Assembly: GCA_015488335.1 (NCBI GenBank)
Contig: WFNZ01000051.1
Location: forward strand, 18,073-82,072
DNA: 64,000 bases
Direction: 5' to 3'
Source: Thermovibrio sp.
GTDB lineage: Bacteria; Aquificota; Aquificia; Desulfurobacteriales; Desulfurobacteriaceae
Below, piece by piece: positions 54,587 to 64,000 of the stretch. A program made the translations under genes and the position numbers. Position 1 is the stretch's first letter. Every line of letters begins with the position of its first letter. The notes under the pieces were generated by a model, which did not search any database, was not told where the DNA came from, and worked only from the letters and a program-made list of their open reading frames with translations.

Positions 54587-55798
54587 TTAATAAACAATAA
54601 GATTTACTCCTCTGTAACGGAGATACGGAATTTCCTCGGGTTTGTCAAACGAGTCAACCATAAACCAATCTTTTTTTAGAGAGGAGATAAGAAGCCCCTC
54701 TATAACAAACTTTGACCTCTCCCCTTTAGTCCCTGGAGGTTCGTAGAGAACAAGCTTTACAAACTTATTTGCCATAGGAACTAAAGAGAGTATTGACTCA
54801 ACGTCGTTGAGGAAGTTTCCTGTAAGGATGAAAACTTTATTACCCTGAAGCTCAAGTTCTGTTCTTCTCTCAGGCGTAATGTAATCGTAAACAACTGCAA
54901 GTTTTAGATCAGGAAAAACAATTCCTTCCGGAACCTTCTGTCCCTTTTTCCCGGTCAGCAGGTAGATAAGCTCTGATATCTTATCAAGCCCTCCGCCAGT
55001 CAAAATTTTTAACTCTCCCCAACCCTCTTTACTGTCAGGAACTTCAAATCGGGGCTCAACAACGGCAACGCCATAAGCTAACAGGAGATTTTTGAGTGTA
55101 GGCGGAGTATCGGGAGTAGTATTTATTACTGTTCTCTGACCTGTAAAACGATTGTAGGCAAGGTAGTCGTAGTGGTAAGTTAAAACGTCATTCTCTCCAA
55201 TAATAAGAGTTCCATTCCTCTGAAGTGAAGAAAAGTTTGCAGAAATGGCAGATTCAAGAACTTTATTGAGAGTGTTTTTATCTACAACTGTTATTCCCAA
55301 TCCAGAAAGGAGTTTTCTAACTTTCTCTGGAATACCTGTAAAATCTAACAGAAATCTCTTTTCTCCAACGGTTACAAGAGGATTTTTCCTGAAAGAAATG
55401 TTTTTATCTCCTACAAAAAGATAACCCTCTCTGTTTATTTTCCCTCCAAGACGCTGGATGAGTTGAAGTTCTCTCTCTTCTTTTAACCTTTCAGAAACCT
55501 TGTGGGAAAGTTTAAGAGAGGGAGCTCCCTCTCCTACTGGAAGCTTTATCACCTGACCAGCATATATCAGGTTTGGATTCTTTATACTGTTAAGTTTGGC
55601 AATTCTATACAGTAAACGGCGGGGAATTTTAAAACGCTTCATTATCTTTAAAAGAGTGTCTCCTCTCTTCACTTTGTAAACAATAAATCTCTTTTCCATC
55701 TTTGGAGAAACCTGTTCTTTAACAACGCTTATCTGATAAGTTGCTCCACAAACGGTAGAGGAGAAGAGAGAAAGTATCAGGAGAGCTCTCTTAACCAT
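54587..55798 (-). CDS. LysM-domain envelope protein
   Basis: A 403-residue exported protein with a signal peptide (to about residue 19, VCGA). A single LysM peptidoglycan-binding domain at about 41-92 reads [20 protein letters not shown] and [19 protein letters not shown]. The remaining 300 residues are not recognised; they contain several short strands and no clear catalytic motif. It may anchor to the cell wall. Its start overlaps the trmFO stop by 22 bases, so it is downstream in the same transcript. Confidence 0.82.
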   Translation of the reverse strand: MVKRALLILSLFSSTVCGATYQISVVKEQVSPKMEKRFIVYKVKRGDTLLKIMKRFKIPRRLLYRIAKLNSIKNPNLIYAGQVIKLPVGEGAPSLKLSHKVSERLKEERELQLIQRLGGKINREGYLFVGDKNISFRKNPLVTVGEKRFLLDFTGIPEKVRKLLSGLGITVVDKNTLNKVLESAISANFSSLQRNGTLIIGENDVLTYHYDYLAYNRFTGQRTVINTTPDTPPTLKNLLLAYGVAVVEPRFEVPDSKEGWGELKILTGGGLDKISELIYLLTGKKGQKVPEGIVFPDLKLAVVYDYITPERRTELELQGNKVFILTGNFLNDVESILSLVPMANKFVKLVLYEPPGTKGERSKFVIEGLLISSLKKDWFMVDSFDKPEEIPYLRYRGVNLIVY

Positions 55799-57084
55799 CT
55801 TTCTAAATCCCTCAGTGCCCTCTCGGCAAGGTATTTTCTACGGTTAAGTTTACCCTTTATTCTCCGCTCAGGGGGAGGTAGAAGGCCAAAGTTTGCGTTC
55901 ATGGGCTGAAACGTTTTAGGATCTGCAGTTGTAATGTACTTAAGGAGAGCTCCAACCATTGTGGTTTCTGGAGGGTAAACCGGCTCCCTGCCATCGGAGA
56001 GCCTTGATGCATTAAGCCCTGCAATTATCCCGGTAGCTGCAGACTCAGGATATCCCTCTACTCCTGTAATCTGGCCAGCAAAAAGAACTTTAGGGTTCTT
56101 CTTCAGCTGAAGAGTTCTTAAAAGTAGTTTTGGAGAGTTTATAAACGTATTCCTGTGGATACTCCCGTAACGGGCAAACTCTGCCTTTTCAAGGCCGGGA
56201 ATGAGCCTGAAGACCCTTTTCTGTTCGGGGTACTTAAGCTTTGTCTGAAATCCAACAAGGTTTAAGAGGGTTCCTTCCCTGTTCTCTTTCCTCAGCTGAA
56301 CAACGGCAAAGGGCTGCTTCCCAGTCCTCGGGTCAATGAGGCCAACGGGTTTTAAAGGACCAAACAGCAGCGTCTGTTTTCCCCTCTCTGCCATCTCCTC
56401 TATCGGCATACATCCCTCAAAGTAGCAGGCCTTTTCAAAGTCCTTAAGGGGAACCTTCTCAGCCTCCATAAGGGCGTTGTAGAACTGCTCGTACTCCTCC
56501 TCCGTCATCGGGCAGTTAAGGTAGTCGTCTCCTCCTTTCCCGTAGCGGGAGCCCCAAAAACACTTTGAGTAGTCAATCGTATCTGCGTAGACAATAGGGG
56601 AGATTGCGTCGTAAAAGTGGAGCTCCTCCTCTCCAAGGTATTCCCTGAGAAACTGAGAAAACTTATCTGAAGTTAAAGGTCCCGTTGCAACAACTGTTAT
56701 TCCCTCTTCCGGAATTTCTGTAACCTCTTCTCTAACAATCTCTATGTTGGGATTACTCTCTATTTTTTCGGTTATGTAGTCTGAAAACTTCTCCCTGTCT
56801 ACTGCCAGAGCTCCCCCTGCAGGAACAGCAGTTTTCTTTGCAGCCTCAACAACTAAAGAGCCAAGCTTCTCCATTTCAGCTTTTAGAAGACCTCTCGGTG
56901 TAGTTATGTCAATTCCGCCTAAAGTGTTTGAGCAGACGAGCTCTGCCAACTTGTCAGTTTTGTGGGCAGGGGTTGTCTTTTTCGGCCTCATCTCAAAGAG
57001 GCGAACCTTTTTACCCTCTTTCGCAGTCCTGTAAGCGGCCTCAACCCCTGCAAGTCCTCCACCTATAACGTTAATGACTTTCAT
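55777..57084 (-). CDS. trmFO: Folate-dependent tRNA (uracil-54-C5)-methyltransferase
   Basis: A 435-residue flavoprotein that makes ribothymidine-54 in tRNA from methylene-[23 protein letters not shown] is the FAD loop, and [56 protein letters not shown] and [16 protein letters not shown] are diagnostic; the conserved catalytic cysteines in CSN and FEGC are present. The ATG at 57084 behind GGGAGAG is the true start; in-frame upstream codons are not conserved. Confidence 0.95.
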   Translation of the reverse strand: MKVINVIGGGLAGVEAAYRTAKEGKKVRLFEMRPKKTTPAHKTDKLAELVCSNTLGGIDITTPRGLLKAEMEKLGSLVVEAAKKTAVPAGGALAVDREKFSDYITEKIESNPNIEIVREEVTEIPEEGITVVATGPLTSDKFSQFLREYLGEEELHFYDAISPIVYADTIDYSKCFWGSRYGKGGDDYLNCPMTEEEYEQFYNALMEAEKVPLKDFEKACYFEGCMPIEEMAERGKQTLLFGPLKPVGLIDPRTGKQPFAVVQLRKENREGTLLNLVGFQTKLKYPEQKRVFRLIPGLEKAEFARYGSIHRNTFINSPKLLLRTLQLKKNPKVLFAGQITGVEGYPESAATGIIAGLNASRLSDGREPVYPPETTMVGALLKYITTADPKTFQPMNANFGLLPPPERRIKGKLNRRKYLAERALRDLERWLRELS

Positions 57085-57130
57085 ATCTCTCCCTTTATTA
57101 GGAATTTGCCGGTATAAATTAAGTCCTGCC

Positions 57131-57743
57131 ATGGAAAGTAAAAAGGCAGAGATTATCATAGCTGTTGTTACTATTATCTCCCTTTTGGAGCTTTTCCTTT
57201 TCGAGTTTGACCTAAGACTCCTCTTTACTCGTTGTCTTAATCCTCTACACGGTTTACAACAGGGTGCAGAAGCTAAAGAACGGAGCTGAGGCAACGTTTA
57301 ACCAAATTAAGGTGGTATTGAAAAAGAGTTTAGACCTTATAAACCAGTTGGTTGAGTCTGTTAAGAGCTATGCAAACTTTGAGAAGGAAACGCTGACAAA
57401 AATAACGGAGCTCCGCAGATCCATTTTCAAAACTAACTCTCCAAAAGAGATTGAGAAGGCAGAGGCAGAATCCAAAGCAATTCTCGGAAACATACTGGCA
57501 ACCTTTGAAAACTACCCTGAGCTTAAAACCTCAGACATTGCAAAAGACTTAAACAGGAGTATTCAGGAAGTTGAAGATGAAATAGCAAGGCTTCGGTACA
57601 CCTACAACAACATTGTTCAGGAGTTCAACACAGCCCTTGACCTGTTTCCATCTGGAATTATCGGGAAGCTCTTTGGCTTCACAAAGCTTGAATATCTCCA
57701 GTTTGGAGAGGAAGTTGAGAAAAGACCGGAAATAAAGTGGTAG
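57131..57743 (+). CDS. LemA-family membrane protein with an apparent frame break near its N-terminus
   Basis: From 57264 the protein reads as a LemA cytoplasmic coiled-coil domain ([38 protein letters not shown]). The LemA membrane anchor [20 protein letters not shown] is encoded in the same frame back to about 57222, but a TAA at 57213-57215 blocks it and no start codon lies between. A separate frame from ATG 57131 gives a hydrophobic start ([20 protein letters not shown]) that would join the anchor only after a one-base shift between 57213 and 57230. Either a recent frameshift, a sequencing error or a recoding event. Without the shift only a GTG at 57264 with no ribosome binding site remains. 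Confidence 0.6.
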
Positions 57744-57760
57744 GGAGGGAAACCCCTCCC
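57743..57760. terminator. Hairpin between lemA and the porin gene
   Basis: GGGAGGG (57743-57749) pairs with CCCTCCC (57754-57760) across a four-base loop. It lies between convergent genes and may stop both; the T-run is weak. Confidence 0.5.
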
Positions 57761-57767
57761 CGGAGCT

Positions 57768-59249
57768 TTAGAAGAAGTAGAGAACGCTTCCCTGGAACCT
57801 GTTGACAGTTCCGTCTCCGTAGGAATCTCCAGCAAAATCTGTATCTGGGTATTCAGTCTTGACCCTTAAATACTCTCCCATAAACCCTAAAGAGTGGGTA
57901 AGCCTGTAGAATGCGTTGGCGTAATACATTGTGTTCTTAAGCCTTGCAAGAACGGGATACTTGCCGTTGTACTGAAGGTCGTCGTTATCGGGGTTGTCAA
58001 CACCGTAACCTAAATGGAAAATCCACTTGGGATCTGGCTTTAAGGTTACCTCTATCCATCCACCTTCAGCGTCAATCTCTTTTGCGTCAACAAGCTTAAC
58101 GGTATCATGAACTATATTTTCATCAACGAGTTTTGTATTTAAGTAAAGGCTATTATCCTTAAGTTTTCTGTAAACATAGAGAACTCCTTGACCTACACCG
58201 CCCGTATACCATCCTCCAAGATTCTTTCCCTTCCAGATCTTTCCAGAAATCGTCAGCCAGGCCGTTGGTGAAATAGCCCCCTCCAAACCGTAGGAGTAAG
58301 TATCAAGGTTTTTCTCACTACCATCTGAGAGGGTAACCTGCTCCTTACCAACGTGACCTATAGCTCCAACGTGGAGTTTTACACCTCCAAGGTTGAAGTC
58401 GTAAGCTAACCTTCCCTGAAAATCAGGCCTTCCGGAGTTTGCTCCTGTATCAAGATAAGGCTTCATAACCGGATCAGGGTCTCCCCAAACTTTATCAAGG
58501 GCAAACTGTGTGGTCAGCTTGCTATTTTCAAACTTAAAGAGCTTTGTAAACCTTATCTGAGGAATACGGTAACCGATGTTACCCATCATGGCACCAGAGG
58601 GGAAGTTTGAAAGGTGCGGGTAGAGCTGAGTTAAAAGCATCCAGTCAAGACCTGCCCTTACGTTCCAGTCCTCTTTTCCAAACTGAATCCAGGCCTTCCT
58701 TACCCTTATGCCTGCATGGTTGGGGTTGTCATCGTTCTCGTCAACGTTACCGTAGAAGTCAAACTCAAAGTTTCCAAGTATGTTGTAGTCTCCCTCTTTC
58801 GTCTTTATGAGGAACCCAAAACGGCTGTGCTTAAAGTTAATGTTGAAGTCGTTATCGTTGCTGTGTAATGTGTAAGGGAACCAAATTGACATTACTTTTC
58901 CACTTGCATTTTCAGGAAGGGCAAAGAGGATAAAGTCTTTTCCAACGGCTTTTGAGTCTGAGTAGGCAGCGTCAATTTTGAAGTAGCCGTAGAAGTCAAC
59001 GGCCTTTCCAGTTTTGCTCTTAAAAGAGGGAGCTCCCTTTCCCACCCTTACTGGAGCTCCCGCCAATTTGCTCCTTAAAATCTGAACCTCCTGCTTGAGC
59101 TCCCTGTTCTCCTCCTTAACCTGCTGGAGCTCCTGTCTCATCTGTTCAACCATCTGCTTCAGCTGTTCAACCTCTGGGTCTGAAGCCCTTGCAGGAACCA
59201 AAGAAGTAGAGAGCAGAACGGCAGTTGTTAGAAGTAGAGCTCTCCTCAT
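57768..59249 (-). CDS. Outer-membrane porin with N-terminal coiled coil (DcaP-like)
   Basis: A 493-residue protein. A signal peptide ends near ARA (residue 22). Residues about 26-65 form a coiled coil (VEQLKQMVEQMRQELQQVKE) as in trimeric porins such as DcaP or SlaP-type proteins. The rest is a predicted beta-barrel of aromatic-capped strands (VDFYGYFKIDAAYSDSK, GNFEFDFYG), closing in VNRFQGSVLYFF. It likely forms a diffusion channel for small anions. GAGGAGGAGG precedes the ATG. Confidence 0.8.
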   Translation of the reverse strand: MRRALLLTTAVLLSTSLVPARASDPEVEQLKQMVEQMRQELQQVKEENRELKQEVQILRSKLAGAPVRVGKGAPSFKSKTGKAVDFYGYFKIDAAYSDSKAVGKDFILFALPENASGKVMSIWFPYTLHSNDNDFNINFKHSRFGFLIKTKEGDYNILGNFEFDFYGNVDENDDNPNHAGIRVRKAWIQFGKEDWNVRAGLDWMLLTQLYPHLSNFPSGAMMGNIGYRIPQIRFTKLFKFENSKLTTQFALDKVWGDPDPVMKPYLDTGANSGRPDFQGRLAYDFNLGGVKLHVGAIGHVGKEQVTLSDGSEKNLDTYSYGLEGAISPTAWLTISGKIWKGKNLGGWYTGGVGQGVLYVYRKLKDNSLYLNTKLVDENIVHDTVKLVDAKEIDAEGGWIEVTLKPDPKWIFHLGYGVDNPDNDDLQYNGKYPVLARLKNTMYYANAFYRLTHSLGFMGEYLRVKTEYPDTDFAGDSYGDGTVNRFQGSVLYFF

Positions 59250-59265
59250 TTCCCAACCTCCTCCT

Positions 59266-60528
59266 CTAATTGAACTTTTTAACCCTCACGGCCTTCCCTT
59301 CGCTCCTTGGTATCTCCCCCTTCTTCTTGAGGGTTACCTTTATGTGAAGGCCTAAAAGGCTGTAGATCTCCTCCTCTATCCTCTCCTTTAAGCTCTCATC
59401 CTGTCTCTCAGACTCAATAACAACCTCAACAGTATCTTTCCCCTCAACCTTCCCTATGATTATCTGGTAGTTGGGAAGAACCTCGGGGTACTTCATTATC
59501 ACTTCCTCAACCTGTCTCGGGTAGAAGCAGACGCCCTTAACCTTCAGCATGTCGTCTGTTCTTCCCTTAATCCTGTCAAGCCTCAGGTGGGTTCTTCCGC
59601 AGTCGCACCTATCCCTTGAAACAACTTTTGTTATATCCCTGGTTCTGTACCTGATAAGTGGAAGTCCCTCCCTCGTTAATGTAGTAACAACAAGCTCTCC
59701 CTCCTCTCCATCTGGAAGAACCTCTCCCGTTTCGGGGTCAATGATCTCAACGATGTAGTGGTCTTCCCACACGTGGATTCCACTGTGGGCACTGCAGTCT
59801 ATACCAAGGCCTACTCCTCCCGTCTCTGTCATCCCGATAATGTCAAAGGTCTCAATTCCCATTTCCCTCTCTATATAGCGGCGCATCTCATCACTCCAGA
59901 CCTCTGCGCCGAATATTCCCACCTTAAGGTTTGTTTCAGAGAAGTCAAAACCCTCCTCCTTGGCAACCTCTAAAAGCCTTATGGCGTAAGAGGCTATACC
60001 TGCAAGGGCTGTAGTCCCAAAGTCTTTCATGAATTTTAGCTGTAAAAGGCTCCTTCCGGGGCCAATGGGAACCACAAAACAGCCAATCTTCTCTGCTCCG
60101 TAGTGGAAGCCAAAACCTCCGTTGAAGAGACCGAAGGAAGGGGTAATCTGGAGGACATCTGTGTAGTTGAGGCCTGCAGCGGAGAGACACCTTGCCATAA
60201 CCTCTCCCCACTGCTCTACGTCGTTTGGGGTGTAGGGGTTAACTACCGGAGTTCCTGTTGTTCCAGAAGACATGTGAAACCTTACAAACTCGCACTTTTC
60301 ACCGCAGGCAAGACCAAAAGGGTAGTTCTGCCTCAGATCCTCCTTTGTTAAAAAGGGCAGTTTTTTCAGATCATTTAAACTCTTTATATCCTTAGGCTCA
60401 ACTTTTCCAATCTTTTCCCAGTACTTCCTGTTCTTCTCCTTTATCCTCTGAACCGTTTTCCTGAGCCTTTCAACTTGGATTTTCTCAAGGAGTTCCCTGT
60501 CTAACGTCTCAAGCCGCCTCTGGAACAT
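59266..60528 (-). CDS. paaK: Phenylacetate-CoA ligase-type acyl/aryl-CoA synthetase (copy 1)
   Basis: A 420-residue AMP-forming ligase. HMSSGTTGTPVVNPYT is the P-loop, FDIIGMTETGGVGLGIDCSA and GELVVTTLTREGLPLIRYRT form the adenylate site, and RIKGRTDDMLKVKGVCFYP plus PRSEGKAVRVKKF carries the C-terminal lysine. It activates phenylacetate or another aryl/indole acid with CoA. It is divergent from a second paralogue across an 82-base region. In anaerobes PaaK-type enzymes work with aryl-2-oxoacid:ferredoxin oxidoreductases, absent here. Confidence 0.88.
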   Translation of the reverse strand: MFQRRLETLDRELLEKIQVERLRKTVQRIKEKNRKYWEKIGKVEPKDIKSLNDLKKLPFLTKEDLRQNYPFGLACGEKCEFVRFHMSSGTTGTPVVNPYTPNDVEQWGEVMARCLSAAGLNYTDVLQITPSFGLFNGGFGFHYGAEKIGCFVVPIGPGRSLLQLKFMKDFGTTALAGIASYAIRLLEVAKEEGFDFSETNLKVGIFGAEVWSDEMRRYIEREMGIETFDIIGMTETGGVGLGIDCSAHSGIHVWEDHYIVEIIDPETGEVLPDGEEGELVVTTLTREGLPLIRYRTRDITKVVSRDRCDCGRTHLRLDRIKGRTDDMLKVKGVCFYPRQVEEVIMKYPEVLPNYQIIIGKVEGKDTVEVVIESERQDESLKERIEEEIYSLLGLHIKVTLKKKGEIPRSEGKAVRVKKFN

Positions 60529-60610
60529 CCCTCCTCCAAGATTTTGAAAACTCTAATAATAGCTAAATTTTATACAATATTTTCATACTCAACTGAAAGG
60601 GAGGTAGGGA

Positions 60611-61918
60611 ATGTCCTTAAAGGAAAAGGACTACATGCCGAGGGAGGAGCTCCAGTCACTCCAGCTGAAAAGACTGAAGGAGACGGTAGAGAGGGCTTAT
60701 CACCTTGTCCCTTTTTACAGAAAGAAGTTTGACGAGGCAGGGATAAAACCGTCAGACGTCAAGAGTTTAGAAGACCTGAAGAGACTTCCATTCACAACCA
60801 AGCAGGATCTAAGGGATAACTACCCATTCGGCCTCTTTGCAGTTCCGCTTGAGCAGGTAGTGAGGATTCACTCCTCATCTGGAACAACAGGAAAGCCCAC
60901 GGTTGTAGGCTATACCAGACACGACTTGAGCGTCTGGACTGAGGTAATGGTAAGGACTTACCTGATGGCAGATGTGAACGAGAAGGACATCGTCCACAAT
61001 GCTTACGGCTACGGCCTCTTTACAGGAGGACTGGGGTTCCACTACGGGGCAGAGGCAATTGGAGCTTCCGTCGTTCCTGCAAGCGGCGGTTTCACGAAAA
61101 GGCAGCTCATGCTCATGAAAGACTTTGGAGCAACTGTCCTCTGCTGCACCCCATCCTTTGCCCTTCACCTTGCAGAAGTTGCAAAAGAGGAGGGCTACAA
61201 CCTGAAGGAAGACTTCAGGCTCAGGGCAGGATTCTTCGGGGCAGAGCCGGCATCTAAAGCGCTGAAAGAGACAGTTGCAGAGGAGTGGGGAATTCAGTAC
61301 GTAGAAGCCTACGGCCTTTCAGAGATAATCGGCCCCGGCGTTGCTGCAAGCTGTAAACACGGGAATCTCCACGTCTTTGAAGACCACTTCATCCCGGAAG
61401 TTATTGACCCTGAAACGGGGGAAGTCCTGCCAGACGGAGAGGAGGGGGAGCTTGTCTTAACAACTCTGACAAAACAGGCCCTCCCGATGATCAGATACAG
61501 GACGAAGGACATCACAGTAATCCACAGGGAGCCCTGCCCCTGCGGAAGAACGATTCTCTACATAGAGAGCATCAAGGGAAGGGCAGACGACATGCTTATT
61601 GTCAACGGCGTAAACGTTTTCCCGTCTCAGGTTGAGCACGTAATCGCAAAGGTTGAGGGGGTAACCCCAAACTACGTGATTGTTGTTGATAAGAAGGGAG
61701 TTCTGGACAAGTTGGAAGTGTGGGTTGAGGTTGACGAGAGTATTCTAAAGGACGGCGTTGGAACGTTAGAGAGGCTTCAGAGGAAGTTGGAGGAGGAGCT
61801 CCTCAACAACCTCTACATAAACGCTAAAGTGAAACTTGTTGAGCCAAAAACCCTTGAGAGGAGCATGGGTAAGGCAAAGAGAATCGTTGACAGAAGACAG
61901 CTTGAAGGAGGGAGATAA
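60611..61918 (+). CDS. paaK: Phenylacetate-CoA ligase-type acyl/aryl-CoA synthetase (copy 2)
   Basis: A 435-residue paralogue of the divergent gene, clearly homologous but not identical. [78 protein letters not shown] and [20 protein letters not shown] are canonical. The C-terminus ends near [16 protein letters not shown] with the catalytic Lys region. The start ATG is at 60611 behind GGGAGG. Its stop overlaps the ACT-domain gene (TAATG), a known pairing. Confidence 0.9.
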   Translation: MSLKEKDYMPREELQSLQLKRLKETVERAYHLVPFYRKKFDEAGIKPSDVKSLEDLKRLPFTTKQDLRDNYPFGLFAVPLEQVVRIHSSSGTTGKPTVVGYTRHDLSVWTEVMVRTYLMADVNEKDIVHNAYGYGLFTGGLGFHYGAEAIGASVVPASGGFTKRQLMLMKDFGATVLCCTPSFALHLAEVAKEEGYNLKEDFRLRAGFFGAEPASKALKETVAEEWGIQYVEAYGLSEIIGPGVAASCKHGNLHVFEDHFIPEVIDPETGEVLPDGEEGELVLTTLTKQALPMIRYRTKDITVIHREPCPCGRTILYIESIKGRADDMLIVNGVNVFPSQVEHVIAKVEGVTPNYVIVVDKKGVLDKLEVWVEVDESILKDGVGTLERLQRKLEEELLNNLYINAKVKLVEPKTLERSMGKAKRIVDRRQLEGGR

Positions 61919-62361
61919 TGAGGGGAAAGTTTGCCGTTAAGCAGATATCTGTCTTTTTAGAAAACAGGAGGGGAAGGCTTGCAGACGTTGCAAGGGCTCT
62001 TTCAGAGGCTGAGGTAAACATAAGAGCTCTCTTTTTAGCAGACTCTTCAGAGTTTGGAATCCTGAGGCTGGTTGTGAACAATCCTGAAAAGGCAAGGGCA
62101 GTTCTCTCTGCAGAAGGGTTTGCAGCCAGCGAAACTGACGTTTTCGCCGTTGAGGTTGAGGACAGGCCCGGAGGCTTCTATAAAGTGGTCAAAACCCTTT
62201 CTGAAAACGGAATAGACGTTGAGTACACTTACGCCTTTGCAGGGGCTTCAAACAGGGCGATTCTCTTCTTCAAAGTTCCGGATTCAGAGTTTGACAGGGC
62301 GCTGGAGCTCCTCTCAAACGAGGGGCACAAGTTAGTTGAGGCAGCAGAGTTCTACACCTAA
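61918..62361 (+). CDS. Tandem ACT-domain protein
   Basis: A 147-residue protein made of two ACT domains: KQISVFLENRRGRLADVARA and about residue 70 onward, EVEDRPGGFYKVVKTLSENG. ACT domains bind amino acids or aromatic ligands and control a partner enzyme. The start is the ATG overlapping the paaK stop (TAATG), so it is translationally coupled to that ligase and probably regulates it. It has no catalytic domain of its own. Confidence 0.9.
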   Translation: MRGKFAVKQISVFLENRRGRLADVARALSEAEVNIRALFLADSSEFGILRLVVNNPEKARAVLSAEGFAASETDVFAVEVEDRPGGFYKVVKTLSENGIDVEYTYAFAGASNRAILFFKVPDSEFDRALELLSNEGHKLVEAAEFYT

Positions 62362-62385
62362 AAAGACCTTGTAGGGGGTGTCGGT

Positions 62386-63966
62386 ATGGACTTCCTCATG
62401 GCAGTTCTTCCCATTCTAATAGTTCTAATTGGAATGCTCCTCTTTTCCCGCTCAGGGGTCTTTATGTCTGTTGTCGGCTGGGTATTTGCAGGGATTGTTG
62501 CCTGGCTCTACTTCAAAACGCCACTTTCAGTTGTTTGGGGAGCGAGTATTTACGGGATAGTTAAGGCCTTCGCAATTACGTTCGCCGTTGCATTTACTAT
62601 GTTCATGATATTCCTCATGAAGGAGACCGGCGCCTTAGATGAAATCGTAAAAACGATACTCTCAATAACGAAGGACAAGGTCCAGCAGACACTCTTCATA
62701 GGAATGGGGTTTGGCTCTTTAGCAACATCCTTAGGAGTTGTAACTCCAGCCCTTTTCCCTCCCGTTTTCGTGGCTTTAGGGTTTACGCCGTTGGCGGCCG
62801 TTGCAATCTCAGTCCTCTGCTACGACCCACTTACTTCCTTTGCACTCCTCTCAATCCCAATAACCCTGCCTGCCCACGTTGCCTGGGGGCCCTTTGGAAT
62901 TCACCCTCCTGGAATTAGGAACCTTGACCATTTCATCTGGAGCTTCACGCAACACATAACAGTATTCCTGCCGGTGGTCTCTGTAGGATTTGCCTTTATG
63001 ATGCTCTACTTCGTTGGTGGATGGAAATCAATAAAGAAGCACTGGGTTGGCGGAACAGTTGCAGGCCTTGTTTTATCGTTAACTGCCCTACTCTTAGCTT
63101 TTACGAAAATCGTTCCCGTTGAGGTTATAGGAATAATCGCGGGCCTTACAACAATGGTTGTCTCTTACTACATGTACAGAAAGAACGGAGAAGGGAAGGT
63201 CAAGTTTGACACTGATTTCCTGAGAGCTGCCTCTCCATGGCTGTTCCTTTTTGCGTTCTCCCTCATAACCAACTACCCGCCGGTAAAGAAGTTCTTAGCT
63301 CAGCTTCCGGGAAACCTTGAAGTTTTAACAATTGCAGGAAAGCACGAAGACTTAAACATCCTTGCCCACGTTTACTTCTGGATTTTAGTTTCAATAATCG
63401 TCTCTCTGCCAATACTGAAACCTAACAGCCAGCAGCTCAGCAAGGCTTTTAACACCTGGATAAAGAGCGTCTGGAAACCGTTTATCGCCTACTCCCTCTT
63501 TTTCGCAGTTGCGTTCATAATGGCCTGGTCTGGAATGGACTTTGTAAACGGAAAGCTCCATCCAATGGCAAACTTTAAAGAGCTCAATATGGACTTTATA
63601 ATCGGGAAAACCTTTGCCGACTGGTTTGGAAGCCTCTACCCGCTGATCTCTCCATTCTTAGGGCTCCTTGGGGCATTTGTAGGGGGCAGTGAAACTGCAT
63701 CAAACGTTCTATTTGCAAAGATTCAGTACGGAGCTGTTGTTTCAACGGTGGGAGCTCCCGCCTTCATGGCCATCTACGGAGCTCACGCAGTTGCAGGGGG
63801 AATCGCAAGCGCCATAACTCCCTCCAAAGTGACAAACGCTGCCGCCTTGGTTGGAGTTAAAGGAAAGGAAGAGGGAGAGCTCCTCAAAACCCTGATTCTT
63901 CCCGTTCTGGCCTTAACCCTTTTCGTTGGAATTATGGTTCAGCTGATAGTTCTTCTGAGCAAATAG
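62386..63966 (+). CDS. lldP: L-lactate permease family transporter
   Basis: A 526-residue permease with about 14 helices. GMGFGSLATSLGVVTPALFP, LCYDPLTSFALLSIPITLPA, FVGGSETASNVLFAKIQYGA and GIASAITPSKVTNAAALVGV are typical of LldP, a proton-coupled importer of lactate or glycolate. It lies 24 bases after the ACT gene with GGGGGTG before the ATG, so it is likely in the paaK-ACT transcript. In an autotroph the substrate may be another short hydroxy acid. A hairpin follows the stop. Confidence 0.88.
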   Translation: MDFLMAVLPILIVLIGMLLFSRSGVFMSVVGWVFAGIVAWLYFKTPLSVVWGASIYGIVKAFAITFAVAFTMFMIFLMKETGALDEIVKTILSITKDKVQQTLFIGMGFGSLATSLGVVTPALFPPVFVALGFTPLAAVAISVLCYDPLTSFALLSIPITLPAHVAWGPFGIHPPGIRNLDHFIWSFTQHITVFLPVVSVGFAFMMLYFVGGWKSIKKHWVGGTVAGLVLSLTALLLAFTKIVPVEVIGIIAGLTTMVVSYYMYRKNGEGKVKFDTDFLRAASPWLFLFAFSLITNYPPVKKFLAQLPGNLEVLTIAGKHEDLNILAHVYFWILVSIIVSLPILKPNSQQLSKAFNTWIKSVWKPFIAYSLFFAVAFIMAWSGMDFVNGKLHPMANFKELNMDFIIGKTFADWFGSLYPLISPFLGLLGAFVGGSETASNVLFAKIQYGAVVSTVGAPAFMAIYGAHAVAGGIASAITPSKVTNAAALVGVKGKEEGELLKTLILPVLALTLFVGIMVQLIVLLSK

Positions 63967-63976
63967 TCTGAAACTA

Positions 63977-63999
63977 GAGGCCAGTTTCTCGCTGGCCTC
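63977..63999 (+). terminator. Hairpin after the lactate permease gene
   Basis: GAGGCCAG (63977-63984) pairs perfectly with CTGGCCTC (63992-63999). The window ends one base later, so the T-run cannot be seen; a terminator is likely. Confidence 0.6.
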
Positions 64000-64000
64000 A

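Noticed and set aside
60529..60610. Divergent sigma-70 promoters between the two paaK genes
   Set aside because: The region is AT-rich with several TTG and TAAT-like words, but no pair has acceptable spacing, so no boxes are annotated.

Overview
The window looks like a chromosomal stretch from a thermophilic, anaerobic, chemolithoautotrophic bacterium, most plausibly Aquificota of the Desulfurobacteriaceae type (Thermovibrio/Desulfurobacterium relatives). This is inferred from Lys/Glu-rich proteins, strong GGAGG ribosome binding sites, very tight gene packing, an 11-gene nuo operon without nuoEFG, an inositol-phosphate synthase and an octaheme cytochrome. Nothing in the sequence names the species. 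I saw no rRNA, tRNA, CRISPR array, insertion sequence or prophage, and no gene-free stretch longer than 300 bases.

Layout. 1-9.7 kb (mostly minus strand): trxB (cut by the window edge), trxA and an ArsR regulator; a MEMO-family protein; panD (plus); inositol-phosphate synthase; a CpoB-like lipoprotein; a flavin oxidoreductase; DUF523; an M16 homologue without its zinc motif; purN, purM; a YhaM-like HD nuclease. 9.7-19.3 kb: nuoABCDHIJKLMN under a recognisable promoter. 19.4-22.0 kb: pstCAB. 22.1-26.8 kb (plus): two small membrane proteins, dnaE, accA. 26.9-28.6 kb: DEAD-box helicase and cold-shock protein, each preceded by a terminator-like hairpin. 28.7-31.6 kb: membrane protein, LysR regulator, HpcH/HpaI lyase and an SDR protein. 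31.7-36.0 kb: a vitamin B12 uptake operon (btuF-C-D-B) behind a cobalamin riboswitch. 36-39.3 kb (plus): alaC, hom, pyrF. 39.5-43.9 kb (minus): tandem-HD protein, ferredoxin, and rpsB-tsf-pyrH-frr. 44-47.5 kb: hydantoinase/oxoprolinase pair. 47.6-49.6 kb (plus): ubiE/menG and an eight-haem lipoprotein. 49.6-52.6 kb (minus): TauE/SafE, CutA, DUF309, leuC. 52.7-54.6 kb (plus): nadD overlapping pgk. 54.6-60.5 kb: LysM protein, trmFO, a frame-broken lemA, a porin, and the first of two divergent PaaK-type ligases. 60.6-64 kb (plus): second PaaK, ACT-domain protein, lactate permease.

Two signals stand out. First, the palindrome GGAGCTCC occurs about 53 times by my hand count, where about one is expected by chance; it lies in many unrelated genes, in two reading frames, and at the centre of a terminator hairpin. 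This resembles the HIP1 repeat of cyanobacteria. Second, the complex I operon is atypical. NuoD lacks the usual quinone-binding His and Tyr, and at the two sites where [NiFe] hydrogenases carry CxxC it has CxxD. NuoA and NuoH also lack acidic residues normally conserved near the quinone channel. The complex may use a different electron acceptor or donor from classical complex I.

Genes that likely work together: nuo, menG and the octaheme cytochrome (respiration); ArsR-trxA-trxB (thiol redox); riboswitch-btuFCDB (corrinoid scavenging); csp and the DEAD helicase (RNA remodelling); rpsB-tsf-pyrH-frr (translation); PaaK-ACT-permease (aryl or organic acid activation and import).
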